From positions 1 through 8,181 of the forward strand of contig JANTGD010000148.1 in NCBI GenBank assembly GCA_024763135.1: 8,181 nucleotides of DNA, written 5' to 3'. The position numbers and the translations under genes were made by a program. Below the pieces are notes generated by a model. That model was given only the letters and a program-made list of their open reading frames with translations. It did not search any database and was not told the DNA's origin. The first letter of the stretch is position 1. Every line of letters begins with the position of its first letter. Shown one piece after another: positions 1 through 6,565 of the stretch. This DNA is from Thiotrichales bacterium. GTDB lineage: Bacteria; Pseudomonadota; Gammaproteobacteria; UWMA-0217.

Positions 1-42
1 CGTAAGATATTGGTGTGGATGGTGAATCGGAAAAACTCGTGG

Positions 43-57
43 TCACCTTATTGGTGA
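43..57. repeat. Short inverted repeat upstream of pyc
   Basis: TCACC (43-47) and GGTGA (53-57) are perfect inverted repeats separated by TTATT. A further GGTGA copy at 21-25 could pair with the same TCACC. The element lies about 50 bp upstream of the candidate pyc -35 box, where an activator or repressor site would be plausible. Arms of 5 bp are short enough to arise by chance, and no known operator is recognised. Confidence 0.25.
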
Positions 58-60
58 TGA

Positions 61-128
61 GAGGTTTTTCTGATTTGCCAGGTGCACCAAGAGCTTGGGT
101 GGACTTTTGTGATCCAACTGAGGTTTTT
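61..128. repeat. Direct repeat GAGGTTTTT, two copies
   Basis: The 9-mer GAGGTTTTT occurs at 61-69 and again at 120-128, 59 bp apart (between five and six helical turns). The second copy lies in the spacer of the candidate pyc promoter. This could be a paired regulator site, but only two copies are present, no protein family is implied, and coincidence in a T-rich region is possible. Confidence 0.2.
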
Positions 129-136
129 AGGATAAT
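107..136 (+). promoter_or_regulatory. Candidate sigma70-type promoter of pyc
   Basis: A -10-like GATAAT (131-136, 5 of 6 matches to TATAAT) is preceded by TTGTGA (107-112, 4 of 6 matches to TTGACA) with an 18-bp spacer. Transcription would begin near 142-144, giving a leader of about 75 nt before the preferred pyc start at 219. This is motif matching only. The -35 is weak, but the position is right for the first gene of the cluster. Confidence 0.4.
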
Positions 137-144
137 GGCTTGAA

Positions 145-168
145 TGCAGCGCGGGCTGCAGGGGCAGC
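145..168 (+). other. Two mutually exclusive hairpins in pyc leader
   Basis: TGCAGC (145-150) pairs perfectly with GCTGCA (155-160) around a GCGG loop. The same GCTGC (155-159) can instead pair with GCAGC (164-168) around an AGGG loop. The two structures share one arm and so cannot coexist. The palindrome GCGATCGC follows at 167-174. No U-tract follows, so this is not a classical intrinsic terminator. A role in leader RNA folding is inference. Confidence 0.3.
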
Positions 169-218
169 GATCGCGGGCCGTTTGGTCAAATAACGACAGG
201 AGCAGAGTAGGGCAGATC

Positions 219-3200
219 ATGAATCGGACTATTCAAAGATTGTTGATCGCCAACCGTGGCGAAATTGCGATTCGCATTATCCGCGCAGCGGCGGAGCTGA
301 AAATGCAGACGGTGGCGGTGTATACCTGTGAAGACCGCTTTTCTCCACATCGTTACAAGGCGGACGAGGCCTATCAGATCGGTGAAGACGACGAGCCACT
401 CAAGCCGTATATCGATGTCGAAACGATCATCAATGTTGCCAAAGAATACGATATCGATGCGATTCACCCGGGTTATGGATTTTTGGCCGAAAATGTCACC
501 CTGAATCGGCGCTGTCGGGACGAAGGCATTCTTTTTGTCGGACCGACACCCGAGGCAATGGAAGCACTAGGCGACAAGGTGGCGGCAAAGCGCCATGCCA
601 TCGAAGCCGGCTTGCCGGTGATCGAAGACAGCAAGGACCCCCTCAAATCGAAAAACATCGCCAAACGCGAAGCCAAACGCATTGGCTATCCGGTGATGCT
701 CAAAGCGGCGGCCGGTGGTGGTGGTCGCGGAATGCGCGTGGTGCGCAGCGATAGCGAGATGGAGCGTGCGTTTAGTGAAGCGCGTAGCGAGGCCCGTAAA
801 GCCTTCGGCGACGATACGATGTTCCTGGAGAAATTCATCGAGGCGCCGCGGCATATCGAAGTACAAATACTCGCCGATACGCATGGCAATCTAGTGCATT
901 TGTTCGAGCGGGATTGCTCAGTACAACGCCGCTTCCAAAAAGTCGTAGAAGTAGCGCCGAGTTCTAATTTACGTGATGAGACACGGCTGGCGCTGTACGA
1001 GTATGCAATGCATATTACCCGGCATGTGGGCTATACCAATGCCGGAACGGTGGAATTTCTCGTCGACAAAGACGAGAACGTCTATTTCATCGAGGTCAAT
1101 CCGCGGATTCAGGTGGAACATACCGTCACGGAAAATGTCACCGGCGTCGATATTGTGCGCAGTCAATTGCATATTGCCAATGGTCTCAAGCTCAGTGATC
1201 CTGAAATTGGCATTGCCTCGCAACAAGCGCTCGAATGTAATGGGTATGCAATCCAATGTCGGATTACTACCGAAGATCCTTTGAACGGCTTTAAGCCTGA
1301 CTACGGTACTTTGATCGCTTATCGCAGTCCTGGCGGATTTGGAATACGGCTGGATGCGGGCTCTGCGTATCCGGGGGCGACGGTATCGCCTTTTTTTGAT
1401 TCCATGTTGGTTAAGGTGACGGCCTGGGGCGTCACGCGACGTGATGCAGCGGCACGGATGACGCGCGCATTAAAGGAATTTTCGATACGGGGCGTTAAAA
1501 CGAATATCGGTTTCCTGGAAAAGCTATTGGAAAATGACGCTTTCCTGAGGGGTGAGACAACCGTTAAATTTATCGATGAGCACCCTGAGCTCATGCAGTT
1601 CATGCCGCGTGTGGAGCGCGCCACGCGGATATTGCGGTATCTCGCTAATGTGAGTGTCAATGGGAACCCGGACGTTAAGCATATCGACCCGGGGAAACAT
1701 TTTCGACGGCCGGTCAAACCGCATTTCGATCCTTATGGCGCGTATCCCAAGGGCACCCGGGATCGGCTCAAAGAGTTGGGTCCAGAAAAATTCTGCGCCT
1801 GGGTCAAAGCGCAAAAACACATTTTCTATACCGATACGACGCTGCGCGATGCGCATCAATCGCTCGTTGCAACGCGTATGCGCACCAAGGATATGCTGCG
1901 CATTGCGGAGGGATATGCCAAAGCGCATCCGCAGCTGTTTTCTCTGGAAATGTGGGGCGGCGCAACCTTCGATGTGGCACTGCGTTTTCTGCATGAATGC
2001 CCCTGGGTTCGTTTACAGCGCCTGCGTGAAGAAATTCCAAATATTTTATTTCAAATGCTGTTTCGGGGCAGCAATGCGGTGGGTTATAAGGCCTATCCGG
2101 ATAATGTGATCGAACGCTTTATCGAAAAAGCCTGGGAGCAGGGGATTGATGTCTTCCGTATTTTCGATTCGCTGAATTGGTTCGAGGGGATGGAGCGTTC
2201 GATCCAGGTTGTGCGCGAACGCACTGACGCAATTGCTGAGGGTACCATTTGCTATACCGGCGATGTGCTCAATAAAGATCCGTCGAACAAATACAATCTC
2301 CAATATTATCTGGATCTGGCACGCCGTCTCGAGGATGCGGGGTCTCATATGCTGGCGGTGAAGGACATGGCGGGGTTGCTCAAACCTTTTGCCGCAGAAG
2401 AATTGATTCCTGCACTCAAGCGGGCTGTGGACATCCCGATTCATTTGCATACGCATGATACTTCGGGCATTCAGGCCACCACTTTGCTGCGCGCGATCGA
2501 GGCAGAGGTGGATATCGTCGATGCTGCACTGGCTTCCATGTCGGGCGTAACATCTCAGGTCAATCTCAATTCGATGATCGCAATTATGCAGGGGCATGCA
2601 CGCGAACAGCCTTTTGATCTGCAATCGCTCAATGCCTATGCCAATTATTTCGAGGACGTGCGTGAGTATTACTATCCCTTCGAATCAGACCTCAAGGCAG
2701 GTACTGCAGAGGTCTATGAAAATGAAATTCCCGGTGGACAATATTCCAACCTCAGGCCGCAGGCCATTGCCCTGGGCTTGGAAGATAAATTCGACGAAGT
2801 AAAGAAGAACTATGCCATCGTCAATAAAATGCTGGGAGATATTGTCAAAGTCACGCCTTCCTCGAAGGTCGTGGGAGATATGGCGATCTTTATGACTGCC
2901 AACGGCCTGACCGAAGCGGATATCTACGCTCAAGGCGCGACATTGGCGTTTCCCGATTCACTGGTGGATTTGTTCAAAGGTAAGCTGGGACAGGTAGAGG
3001 GCGGATTCCCAAAAAAATTAGCCAAGCTGGTACTCAAAGGGGAGAAGCCACTCAAAGGACGTCCCAATGATTACCTTGAAGCGGTGGATTTTGACAAGGG
3101 ATTTGAGGCATTCAAAGAAGAGTTCGATATTTACCGGAGCGAGTTGGATTATCTTTCTTACCTGATGTATCCGGAGGTTTTTCGCAGCTTTTACGAGCAT

Positions 3201-3668
3201 CGGGAAGAATATGGTGATGTGCGCTTTCTTCCAACACCAACCTTTTTCTACGGGCTCAAGGTTGGCGAAGAAGTGCTCATTAAGTTTTCGCGGGGCAAGA
3301 GTATTGTGGTGCGTTTGTTGTATCGCTCCGCGCCTGACGAGGCAGGGATGTGTTCCGTCGATTTCGAACTCAATGGCCAACGGCGCAGTATCCGGGTAAA
3401 AGATCAAAACGCGGTCTCCACCGTTGCAGTCAATCGCAAGGCGGTCGATGCGAACGAGATTGGTGCGCCATTACAGGGCAAATTGGCCGATGTATTGGTC
3501 AAAAAGGGGGATCGCGTCAAGCCAGACCAACCCTTATTTATTATCGAAGCGATGAAAATGGAAACAACGGTAACGGCACCCTTTGCCGGCAAAGTCAAGG
3601 CAGTGCATTTGGCGCCCGGCGCCCTGGTAGAGCAGGATGATCTGGTGATCGAATTTACGGAACGTTAA
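219..3668 (+). CDS. pyc: Pyruvate carboxylase, single-chain
   Basis: Cytosolic biotin enzyme converting pyruvate, bicarbonate and ATP to oxaloacetate; it replenishes the TCA cycle. The 1149-residue product has the normal length and domain order of the homotetrameric family. Biotin carboxylase (about 1-450) shows the ATP-grasp glycine loop at K162-M172, H212, C233, K241 and the EVNPR motif (E292, N294, R296). An allosteric linker follows (about 455-530). The carboxyltransferase begins with DTTLRDAHQS (539-548); R543, D544, Q547, R616, K715 (the lysine carboxylated in this family), H744, H746 and T879 match the metal, pyruvate and catalytic residues. The C-terminal biotinyl domain has AMKM with biotinylated K1113, 36 residues from the end. 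ATG 219 is chosen because homology begins at once (RTIQRLLIANRGEIAIRI). An in-frame ATG at 144 would add 25 residues unlike the family. Shine-Dalgarno pairing for 219 is modest (AGGG, 209-212). No key residue is missing. Activation by acetyl-CoA is known for many relatives but cannot be read here. Confidence 0.97.
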   Translation: MNRTIQRLLIANRGEIAIRIIRAAAELKMQTVAVYTCEDRFSPHRYKADEAYQIGEDDEPLKPYIDVETIINVAKEYDIDAIHPGYGFLAENVTLNRRCRDEGILFVGPTPEAMEALGDKVAAKRHAIEAGLPVIEDSKDPLKSKNIAKREAKRIGYPVMLKAAAGGGGRGMRVVRSDSEMERAFSEARSEARKAFGDDTMFLEKFIEAPRHIEVQILADTHGNLVHLFERDCSVQRRFQKVVEVAPSSNLRDETRLALYEYAMHITRHVGYTNAGTVEFLVDKDENVYFIEVNPRIQVEHTVTENVTGVDIVRSQLHIANGLKLSDPEIGIASQQALECNGYAIQCRITTEDPLNGFKPDYGTLIAYRSPGGFGIRLDAGSAYPGATVSPFFDSMLVKVTAWGVTRRDAAARMTRALKEFSIRGVKTNIGFLEKLLENDAFLRGETTVKFIDEHPELMQFMPRVERATRILRYLANVSVNGNPDVKHIDPGKHFRRPVKPHFDPYGAYPKGTRDRLKELGPEKFCAWVKAQKHIFYTDTTLRDAHQSLVATRMRTKDMLRIAEGYAKAHPQLFSLEMWGGATFDVALRFLHECPWVRLQRLREEIPNILFQMLFRGSNAVGYKAYPDNVIERFIEKAWEQGIDVFRIFDSLNWFEGMERSIQVVRERTDAIAEGTICYTGDVLNKDPSNKYNLQYYLDLARRLEDAGSHMLAVKDMAGLLKPFAAEELIPALKRAVDIPIHLHTHDTSGIQATTLLRAIEAEVDIVDAALASMSGVTSQVNLNSMIAIMQGHAREQPFDLQSLNAYANYFEDVREYYYPFESDLKAGTAEVYENEIPGGQYSNLRPQAIALGLEDKFDEVKKNYAIVNKMLGDIVKVTPSSKVVGDMAIFMTANGLTEADIYAQGATLAFPDSLVDLFKGKLGQVEGGFPKKLAKLVLKGEKPLKGRPNDYLEAVDFDKGFEAFKEEFDIYRSELDYLSYLMYPEVFRSFYEHREEYGDVRFLPTPTFFYGLKVGEEVLIKFSRGKSIVVRLLYRSAPDEAGMCSVDFELNGQRRSIRVKDQNAVSTVAVNRKAVDANEIGAPLQGKLADVLVKKGDRVKPDQPLFIIEAMKMETTVTAPFAGKVKAVHLAPGALVEQDDLVIEFTER

Positions 3669-3707
3669 AGCTGTGAAATTGCACGAGACCATAAGGGGCA
3701 GACAGCG

Positions 3708-4961
3708 ATGACCCTGGAAATAAAAGTACCCGAACTCCCCGAATCAGTGGCGGATGCCACAGTATTGGCTTGGCATAAACAGGTAGGCGAGCCAGTCAAT
3801 ACCGGGGAGCTGCTGGTTGAGCTCGAGACGGATAAGGTTGTGCTGGAGGTACCTGCACCTGCAGCGGGCGTGTTGGCTTCCCAGGACGCCGCGGTGGGGG
3901 ATCAGGTCAAGGCAGAGGCGTTACTGGGCACACTCAAGCTCCAGCCGCAAGGCGCCTCCGCTCGCTCCGAAGTAACAACGCAATCCAGCGTCAGTCATCT
4001 TCAGCAGACCCAGTCCACGGACAGCGAACCCACACCCGCTGAGCAGGATTCCGCCGTCGCGAGCCCCTCGGTACGGCGGTTATTGCGTGAACACAATCTG
4101 CAGCTTGATGAAATCAAAGGGAGCGGCAAACACGGTCAGGTGCTGAAAGCAGATGTCATGGCTTATCTGGAGGAGCGTGATAAGCCCGCGGAATCGGCGC
4201 GCAAAGCCGAACCGGCAACCGCGGCTGTGCCGCGCGTCGAACTCCCCGCTGCAAGTGGAGCACGTATTGAGCAGCGAGTGCCGATGACGCGCCTGCGCGC
4301 GCGGATCGCGGAGCGTCTGCTTGAAGCCACCCAGAACACCGCGATGCTGACCACCTTTAACGAAGTGAATATGCAAGCGCTCATGGATCTGCGTCAGCAA
4401 TATCGCGACTTGTTCGAGAAAACGCACAATACGCGACTGGGTTTTATGTCGCTGTTCGTCAAAGCGGCTACGGTGGCGCTGCAGCGCTTTCCGGAAGTCA
4501 ATGCCTCCATCGATGGCAATGATATTGTCTATCACGGGTATTGTGATATTGGAATCGCCGTGGCTTCAGAGCGGGGGCTGGTGGTACCGATGCTGCGCAA
4601 TACCGAGCGCATGAGTATGGCTCAGGTAGAGGCCGCGATCATCGACTATGCCGCCAAGGCCAAGGCTGGCAAACTGAGTATTGAGGATCTACAGGGTGGG
4701 ACGTTTACGATCACCAATGGCGGTGTGTTTGGCTCGCTGCTGTCCACGCCAATTCTCAACCCGCCACAAAGTGCAATTCTGGGTATGCATGCCATTCAGA
4801 AGCGTGCGGTGGTGGAAAATGATGAGATAGTGATCCGCCCCATGATGTATGTGGCATTGTCTTACGATCACCGGCTCATCGATGGCCGTGGTGCGGTCAG
4901 CTTTCTCAAAACGATCAAGGAGTTGATTGAAGATCCGGCGCGGATCTTGCTTGAAATCTAA
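3708..4961 (+). CDS. sucB: 2-oxoglutarate dehydrogenase E2 (dihydrolipoyl succinyltransferase)
   Basis: Core subunit of the 2-oxoglutarate dehydrogenase complex; it transfers the succinyl group from lipoamide to CoA. The 417-residue protein is about 12 longer than E. coli SucB, with the excess in the linker. Domains: one N-terminal lipoyl domain (about 1-80) with lipoylated K43 in ETDKV; a Ser/Thr/Gln-rich linker (about 84-117); a peripheral-subunit-binding domain (about 118-157, starting ASPSVRRLL); an Ala/Pro-containing linker; and the catalytic domain (about 186-417) with active-site H388 and D392 in HRLIDG. LPESVADATV and FTITNGGVFGS are typical of SucB rather than the pyruvate dehydrogenase E2. 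AAGGGG (3693-3698) lies 9 nt before the ATG. The gene follows pyc by 39 bp with no terminator, so co-transcription is likely. Its usual partners sucA (E1) and lpd (E3) are not adjacent on either side, which is odd. A branched-chain E2 is less likely given these motifs. Confidence 0.95.
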   Translation: MTLEIKVPELPESVADATVLAWHKQVGEPVNTGELLVELETDKVVLEVPAPAAGVLASQDAAVGDQVKAEALLGTLKLQPQGASARSEVTTQSSVSHLQQTQSTDSEPTPAEQDSAVASPSVRRLLREHNLQLDEIKGSGKHGQVLKADVMAYLEERDKPAESARKAEPATAAVPRVELPAASGARIEQRVPMTRLRARIAERLLEATQNTAMLTTFNEVNMQALMDLRQQYRDLFEKTHNTRLGFMSLFVKAATVALQRFPEVNASIDGNDIVYHGYCDIGIAVASERGLVVPMLRNTERMSMAQVEAAIIDYAAKAKAGKLSIEDLQGGTFTITNGGVFGSLLSTPILNPPQSAILGMHAIQKRAVVENDEIVIRPMMYVALSYDHRLIDGRGAVSFLKTIKELIEDPARILLEI

Positions 4962-5008
4962 ACCTCTGCTCAAGTGTCTGAATCTTAGTAGATTGCCTTG
5001 TCATACTC

Positions 5009-5029
5009 GGTAGGCAGAGTGAGCCTACC
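5009..5029. repeat. Perfect 7-bp inverted repeat after sucB
   Basis: GGTAGGC (5009-5015) and GCCTACC (5023-5029) are exact reverse complements around a 7-nt loop. The hairpin lies 47 bp beyond the sucB stop. The bases that follow (CTCGCG) are not a T-run, so it is not a typical rho-independent terminator. It could stabilise the 3' end of the pyc-sucB mRNA, assist rho-dependent termination, or be one copy of a dispersed intergenic repeat; the window cannot decide. Confidence 0.5.
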
Positions 5030-5102
5030 CTCGCGTACAGCTAGATGAATACTGTGCGGGTAAACTAACAACACAATCCATAAAAGCCATAGCCTGCACA
5101 GC

Positions 5103-5132
5103 TTGTCAGGCGTCTATAACAGGCGGTAAATT
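5103..5132 (+). promoter_or_regulatory. Candidate gltA promoter
   Basis: TTGTCA (5103-5108, 5 of 6 matches to TTGACA) is followed after 18 bp by TAAATT (5127-5132, 4 of 6 matches to TATAAT). TATAAC (5115-5120) is a better -10 by itself but has no acceptable -35 at the right distance. Either would start transcription within about 65 bp of the gltA ATG. Two CAGGCG copies, 13 bp apart, flank TATAA here and could be a regulator site. This rests on motif matching only. Confidence 0.35.
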
Positions 5133-5142
5133 CCCGTCATCC

Positions 5143-5160
5143 TGGGGAGTTGGCTCCCTG
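5143..5160 (+). other. Small hairpin just upstream of gltA RBS
   Basis: GGGAG (5145-5149) pairs with CTCCC (5154-5158) around a TTGG loop, with two possible G-U pairs extending the stem outward. It ends 10 nt before the gltA ribosome binding site, so it should leave that site accessible. The alternative TTG codon at 5150 falls inside the loop, one more reason to prefer ATG 5186. Function is unknown and chance is possible. Confidence 0.3.
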
Positions 5161-5170
5161 CAAAGAATCC

Positions 5171-5177
5171 GGAGAGG
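5171..5177 (+). promoter_or_regulatory. Ribosome binding site fixing gltA start
   Basis: GGAGAGG lies 8 nt upstream of ATG 5186, close to the ideal Shine-Dalgarno sequence and spacing. The in-frame TTG at 5150 has only the hairpin-prone GGGGAG immediately before it. This decides the start in favour of 5186. Confidence 0.75.
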
Positions 5178-5185
5178 TCCGTTTG

Positions 5186-6493
5186 ATGTCCAAACAAATG
5201 GTTACTGTAATCGATCATGCCACAGGGAAGCAGGTGGATCTGGAAGTCCTCAATCCCACCGATGGCCCCAAGACGATCGATGTACGCAAGCTTTACAAGG
5301 AGCTCGGGTATTTCACTTTTGATCCCGGTTTTATGTCCACCGCCAGCTGCTGGAGCAAAATCACCTATTTGGATGGTGAAAAAGGCATTTTGCGGTATCG
5401 GGGCTATCCCATTGAACAATTGGCAGAACATAGCAGCTACATGGAGGTGTGTTATTTGCTACTGCACGGTGAACTCCCGCAGGCGGACGAATTGCATACC
5501 TTTGAGGAAGGCATCAAGGACAGAAGCATGCTGCATGAAGCCGTCAAGAGTTTCTACAACGGGTTTCGTCGCGATGCGCATCCCATGGCGACCATGGTGG
5601 GTGTGGTGGGCGCACTTTCGGCGTTCTACCACGATCATTTGAATATTCATGATCCAGAGCAACGCATCGTCTCGGCCATGCGCCTGATCGCCAAGATGCC
5701 TACGATTGCTGCCTGGAGTTATCGCTACGCCAAGGGCTGGCCATTTGTCTATCCGCGTAAGGATCTTTCCTACGCAGAAAACTTTTTGCACATGATGTTT
5801 GCCTCGCCCATGGAACCCTACGATGTCGATCCGCTGTTCGCGAAGGCCCTCGATGTCATTATGATTCTGCACGCTGATCATGAGCAGAATGCATCCACGT
5901 CCACGGTCCGGTTGACCGGGAGTTCTGAGGCCAATCCCTATGCCGCTGTGGCGGCCGGAATTGCCGCCTTATGGGGGCCGGCGCACGGCGGGGCGAACGA
6001 AGCCGTGATCCGCATGCTCAACGACATTCTTGAATCGGGCAAACCCCTGCAGCATTTTGTGGATCGTGCAAAGGATAAAAACGATCGATTTCGGCTGATG
6101 GGATTTGGTCACCGTGTGTATAAAAGTTTTGATCCGCGCGCAGTGATTATTCGTCAGATCTGTCATCAACTGCTGAACAATCTGGGACCCCAAGGCCGGC
6201 AGTACCAGAAATTATTCGAAACAGCGATGGAGCTGGAACGCGTCGCCCTGGAAGATGATTATTTCAAGTCGCGCAATCTTTACCCGAATGTGGATTTTTA
6301 CTCGGGGATTATTTTTCTGGCCATGGGCATTCCACTGAATATGTTCACGGTATTGTTCGCGCTGTCGCGGACTGTAGGGTGGATTTCCCAATGGAACGAA
6401 ATGATGGGCGATCCGCAATCGCGCATCGGTCGACCGCGACAACTTTATATTGGTGAGACCGAACGCGACTACACGCCCATGGAAGCGCGCTGA
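5186..6493 (+). CDS. gltA: Citrate synthase, type II (NADH-regulated hexameric type)
   Basis: Condenses oxaloacetate and acetyl-CoA to citrate, the entry step of the TCA cycle, in the cytosol. The 435-residue product matches the length of Gram-negative type II enzymes, with the usual N-terminal beta-rich extension before the catalytic fold. Catalytic residues are present: H267 in GPAHGG, H309 in FGHRVYK and D370 in PNVDFYSG; the LHADHEQN substrate-binding motif is also intact. Residues equivalent to the E. coli NADH-site Y145, R163 and K167 are retained as Y148, R166 and K170, suggesting NADH inhibition. The position of E. coli C206 (TPCEPY) is methionine here (M209 in SPMEPY). ATG 5186 is supported by GGAGAGG 8 nt upstream. 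The gene sits between sucB, from which a 224-bp regulatory gap separates it, and acnB, whose product uses its product. The C-terminal PMEAR ending looks complete. A methylcitrate synthase is less likely, since that family lacks the type II N-terminal region. Confidence 0.97.
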   Translation: MSKQMVTVIDHATGKQVDLEVLNPTDGPKTIDVRKLYKELGYFTFDPGFMSTASCWSKITYLDGEKGILRYRGYPIEQLAEHSSYMEVCYLLLHGELPQADELHTFEEGIKDRSMLHEAVKSFYNGFRRDAHPMATMVGVVGALSAFYHDHLNIHDPEQRIVSAMRLIAKMPTIAAWSYRYAKGWPFVYPRKDLSYAENFLHMMFASPMEPYDVDPLFAKALDVIMILHADHEQNASTSTVRLTGSSEANPYAAVAAGIAALWGPAHGGANEAVIRMLNDILESGKPLQHFVDRAKDKNDRFRLMGFGHRVYKSFDPRAVIIRQICHQLLNNLGPQGRQYQKLFETAMELERVALEDDYFKSRNLYPNVDFYSGIIFLAMGIPLNMFTVLFALSRTVGWISQWNEMMGDPQSRIGRPRQLYIGETERDYTPMEAR

Positions 6494-6510
6494 GCGGCGG
6501 CGGAACGAAA

Positions 6511-6523
6511 AAGCCATGGGCTT
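6511..6523. repeat. Weak hairpin between gltA and acnB
   Basis: AAGCC (6511-6515) and GGCTT (6519-6523) can pair around a 3-nt loop, 17 bp after the gltA stop. There is an A-run before it but only TT at the end of the stem, so it is a poor terminator on the + strand. The rest of the 72-bp gap is a GCGGCGGCGG run followed by an AT-rich stretch with no clear promoter, so gltA-acnB read-through is likely. Confidence 0.2.
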
Positions 6524-6565
6524 AACTGTCGAATTCAATTCATTTATCTATTTCATGAGAGATTT

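Larger units (their letters stand above)
4962..5185. other. 224-bp intergenic region before gltA
   Basis: This gap separates sucB from gltA and has no convincing small gene; the only coding extension is an in-frame TTG at 5150 that would add 12 residues to citrate synthase. It holds a perfect inverted repeat (5009-5029), a candidate promoter (5103-5132), a direct repeat CAGGCG (5107-5112 and 5120-5125) and a second hairpin (5143-5160). Its length and content suggest gltA has its own promoter and regulation, separate from pyc-sucB. Confidence 0.6.

Noticed and set aside
1..57. C-terminal end of an upstream gene, possibly sucA
   Set aside because: The only forward frame open from the left edge reads 18 residues to a stop at 55-57 and does not resemble the end of SucA or any family I know.
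144..218. N-terminal extension of pyruvate carboxylase from ATG 144
   Set aside because: The 25 added residues do not resemble the family, which begins at once after ATG 219; kept only as a finding because of the predicted transcript start.
1524..1994. 156-residue reverse-strand open frame inside pyc
   Set aside because: Antisense shadow of the linker and carboxyltransferase start; no recognisable motif and no independent ribosome binding site argument.
2046..2624. 192-residue open frame on the reverse strand inside pyc
   Set aside because: It lies wholly within the conserved carboxyltransferase domain of pyc, its translation is rich in His, Arg, Ile and Cys in a way typical of antisense shadow frames, and no family is recognisable.
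5009..5029. Intrinsic terminator for pyc-sucB
   Set aside because: The hairpin is real but is followed by CTCGCG rather than a run of T, so a terminator call is not supported.
5150..5185. N-terminal extension of citrate synthase from TTG 5150
   Set aside because: ATG 5186 has a near-ideal ribosome binding site and begins the family N-terminus; the TTG lies in a hairpin loop.
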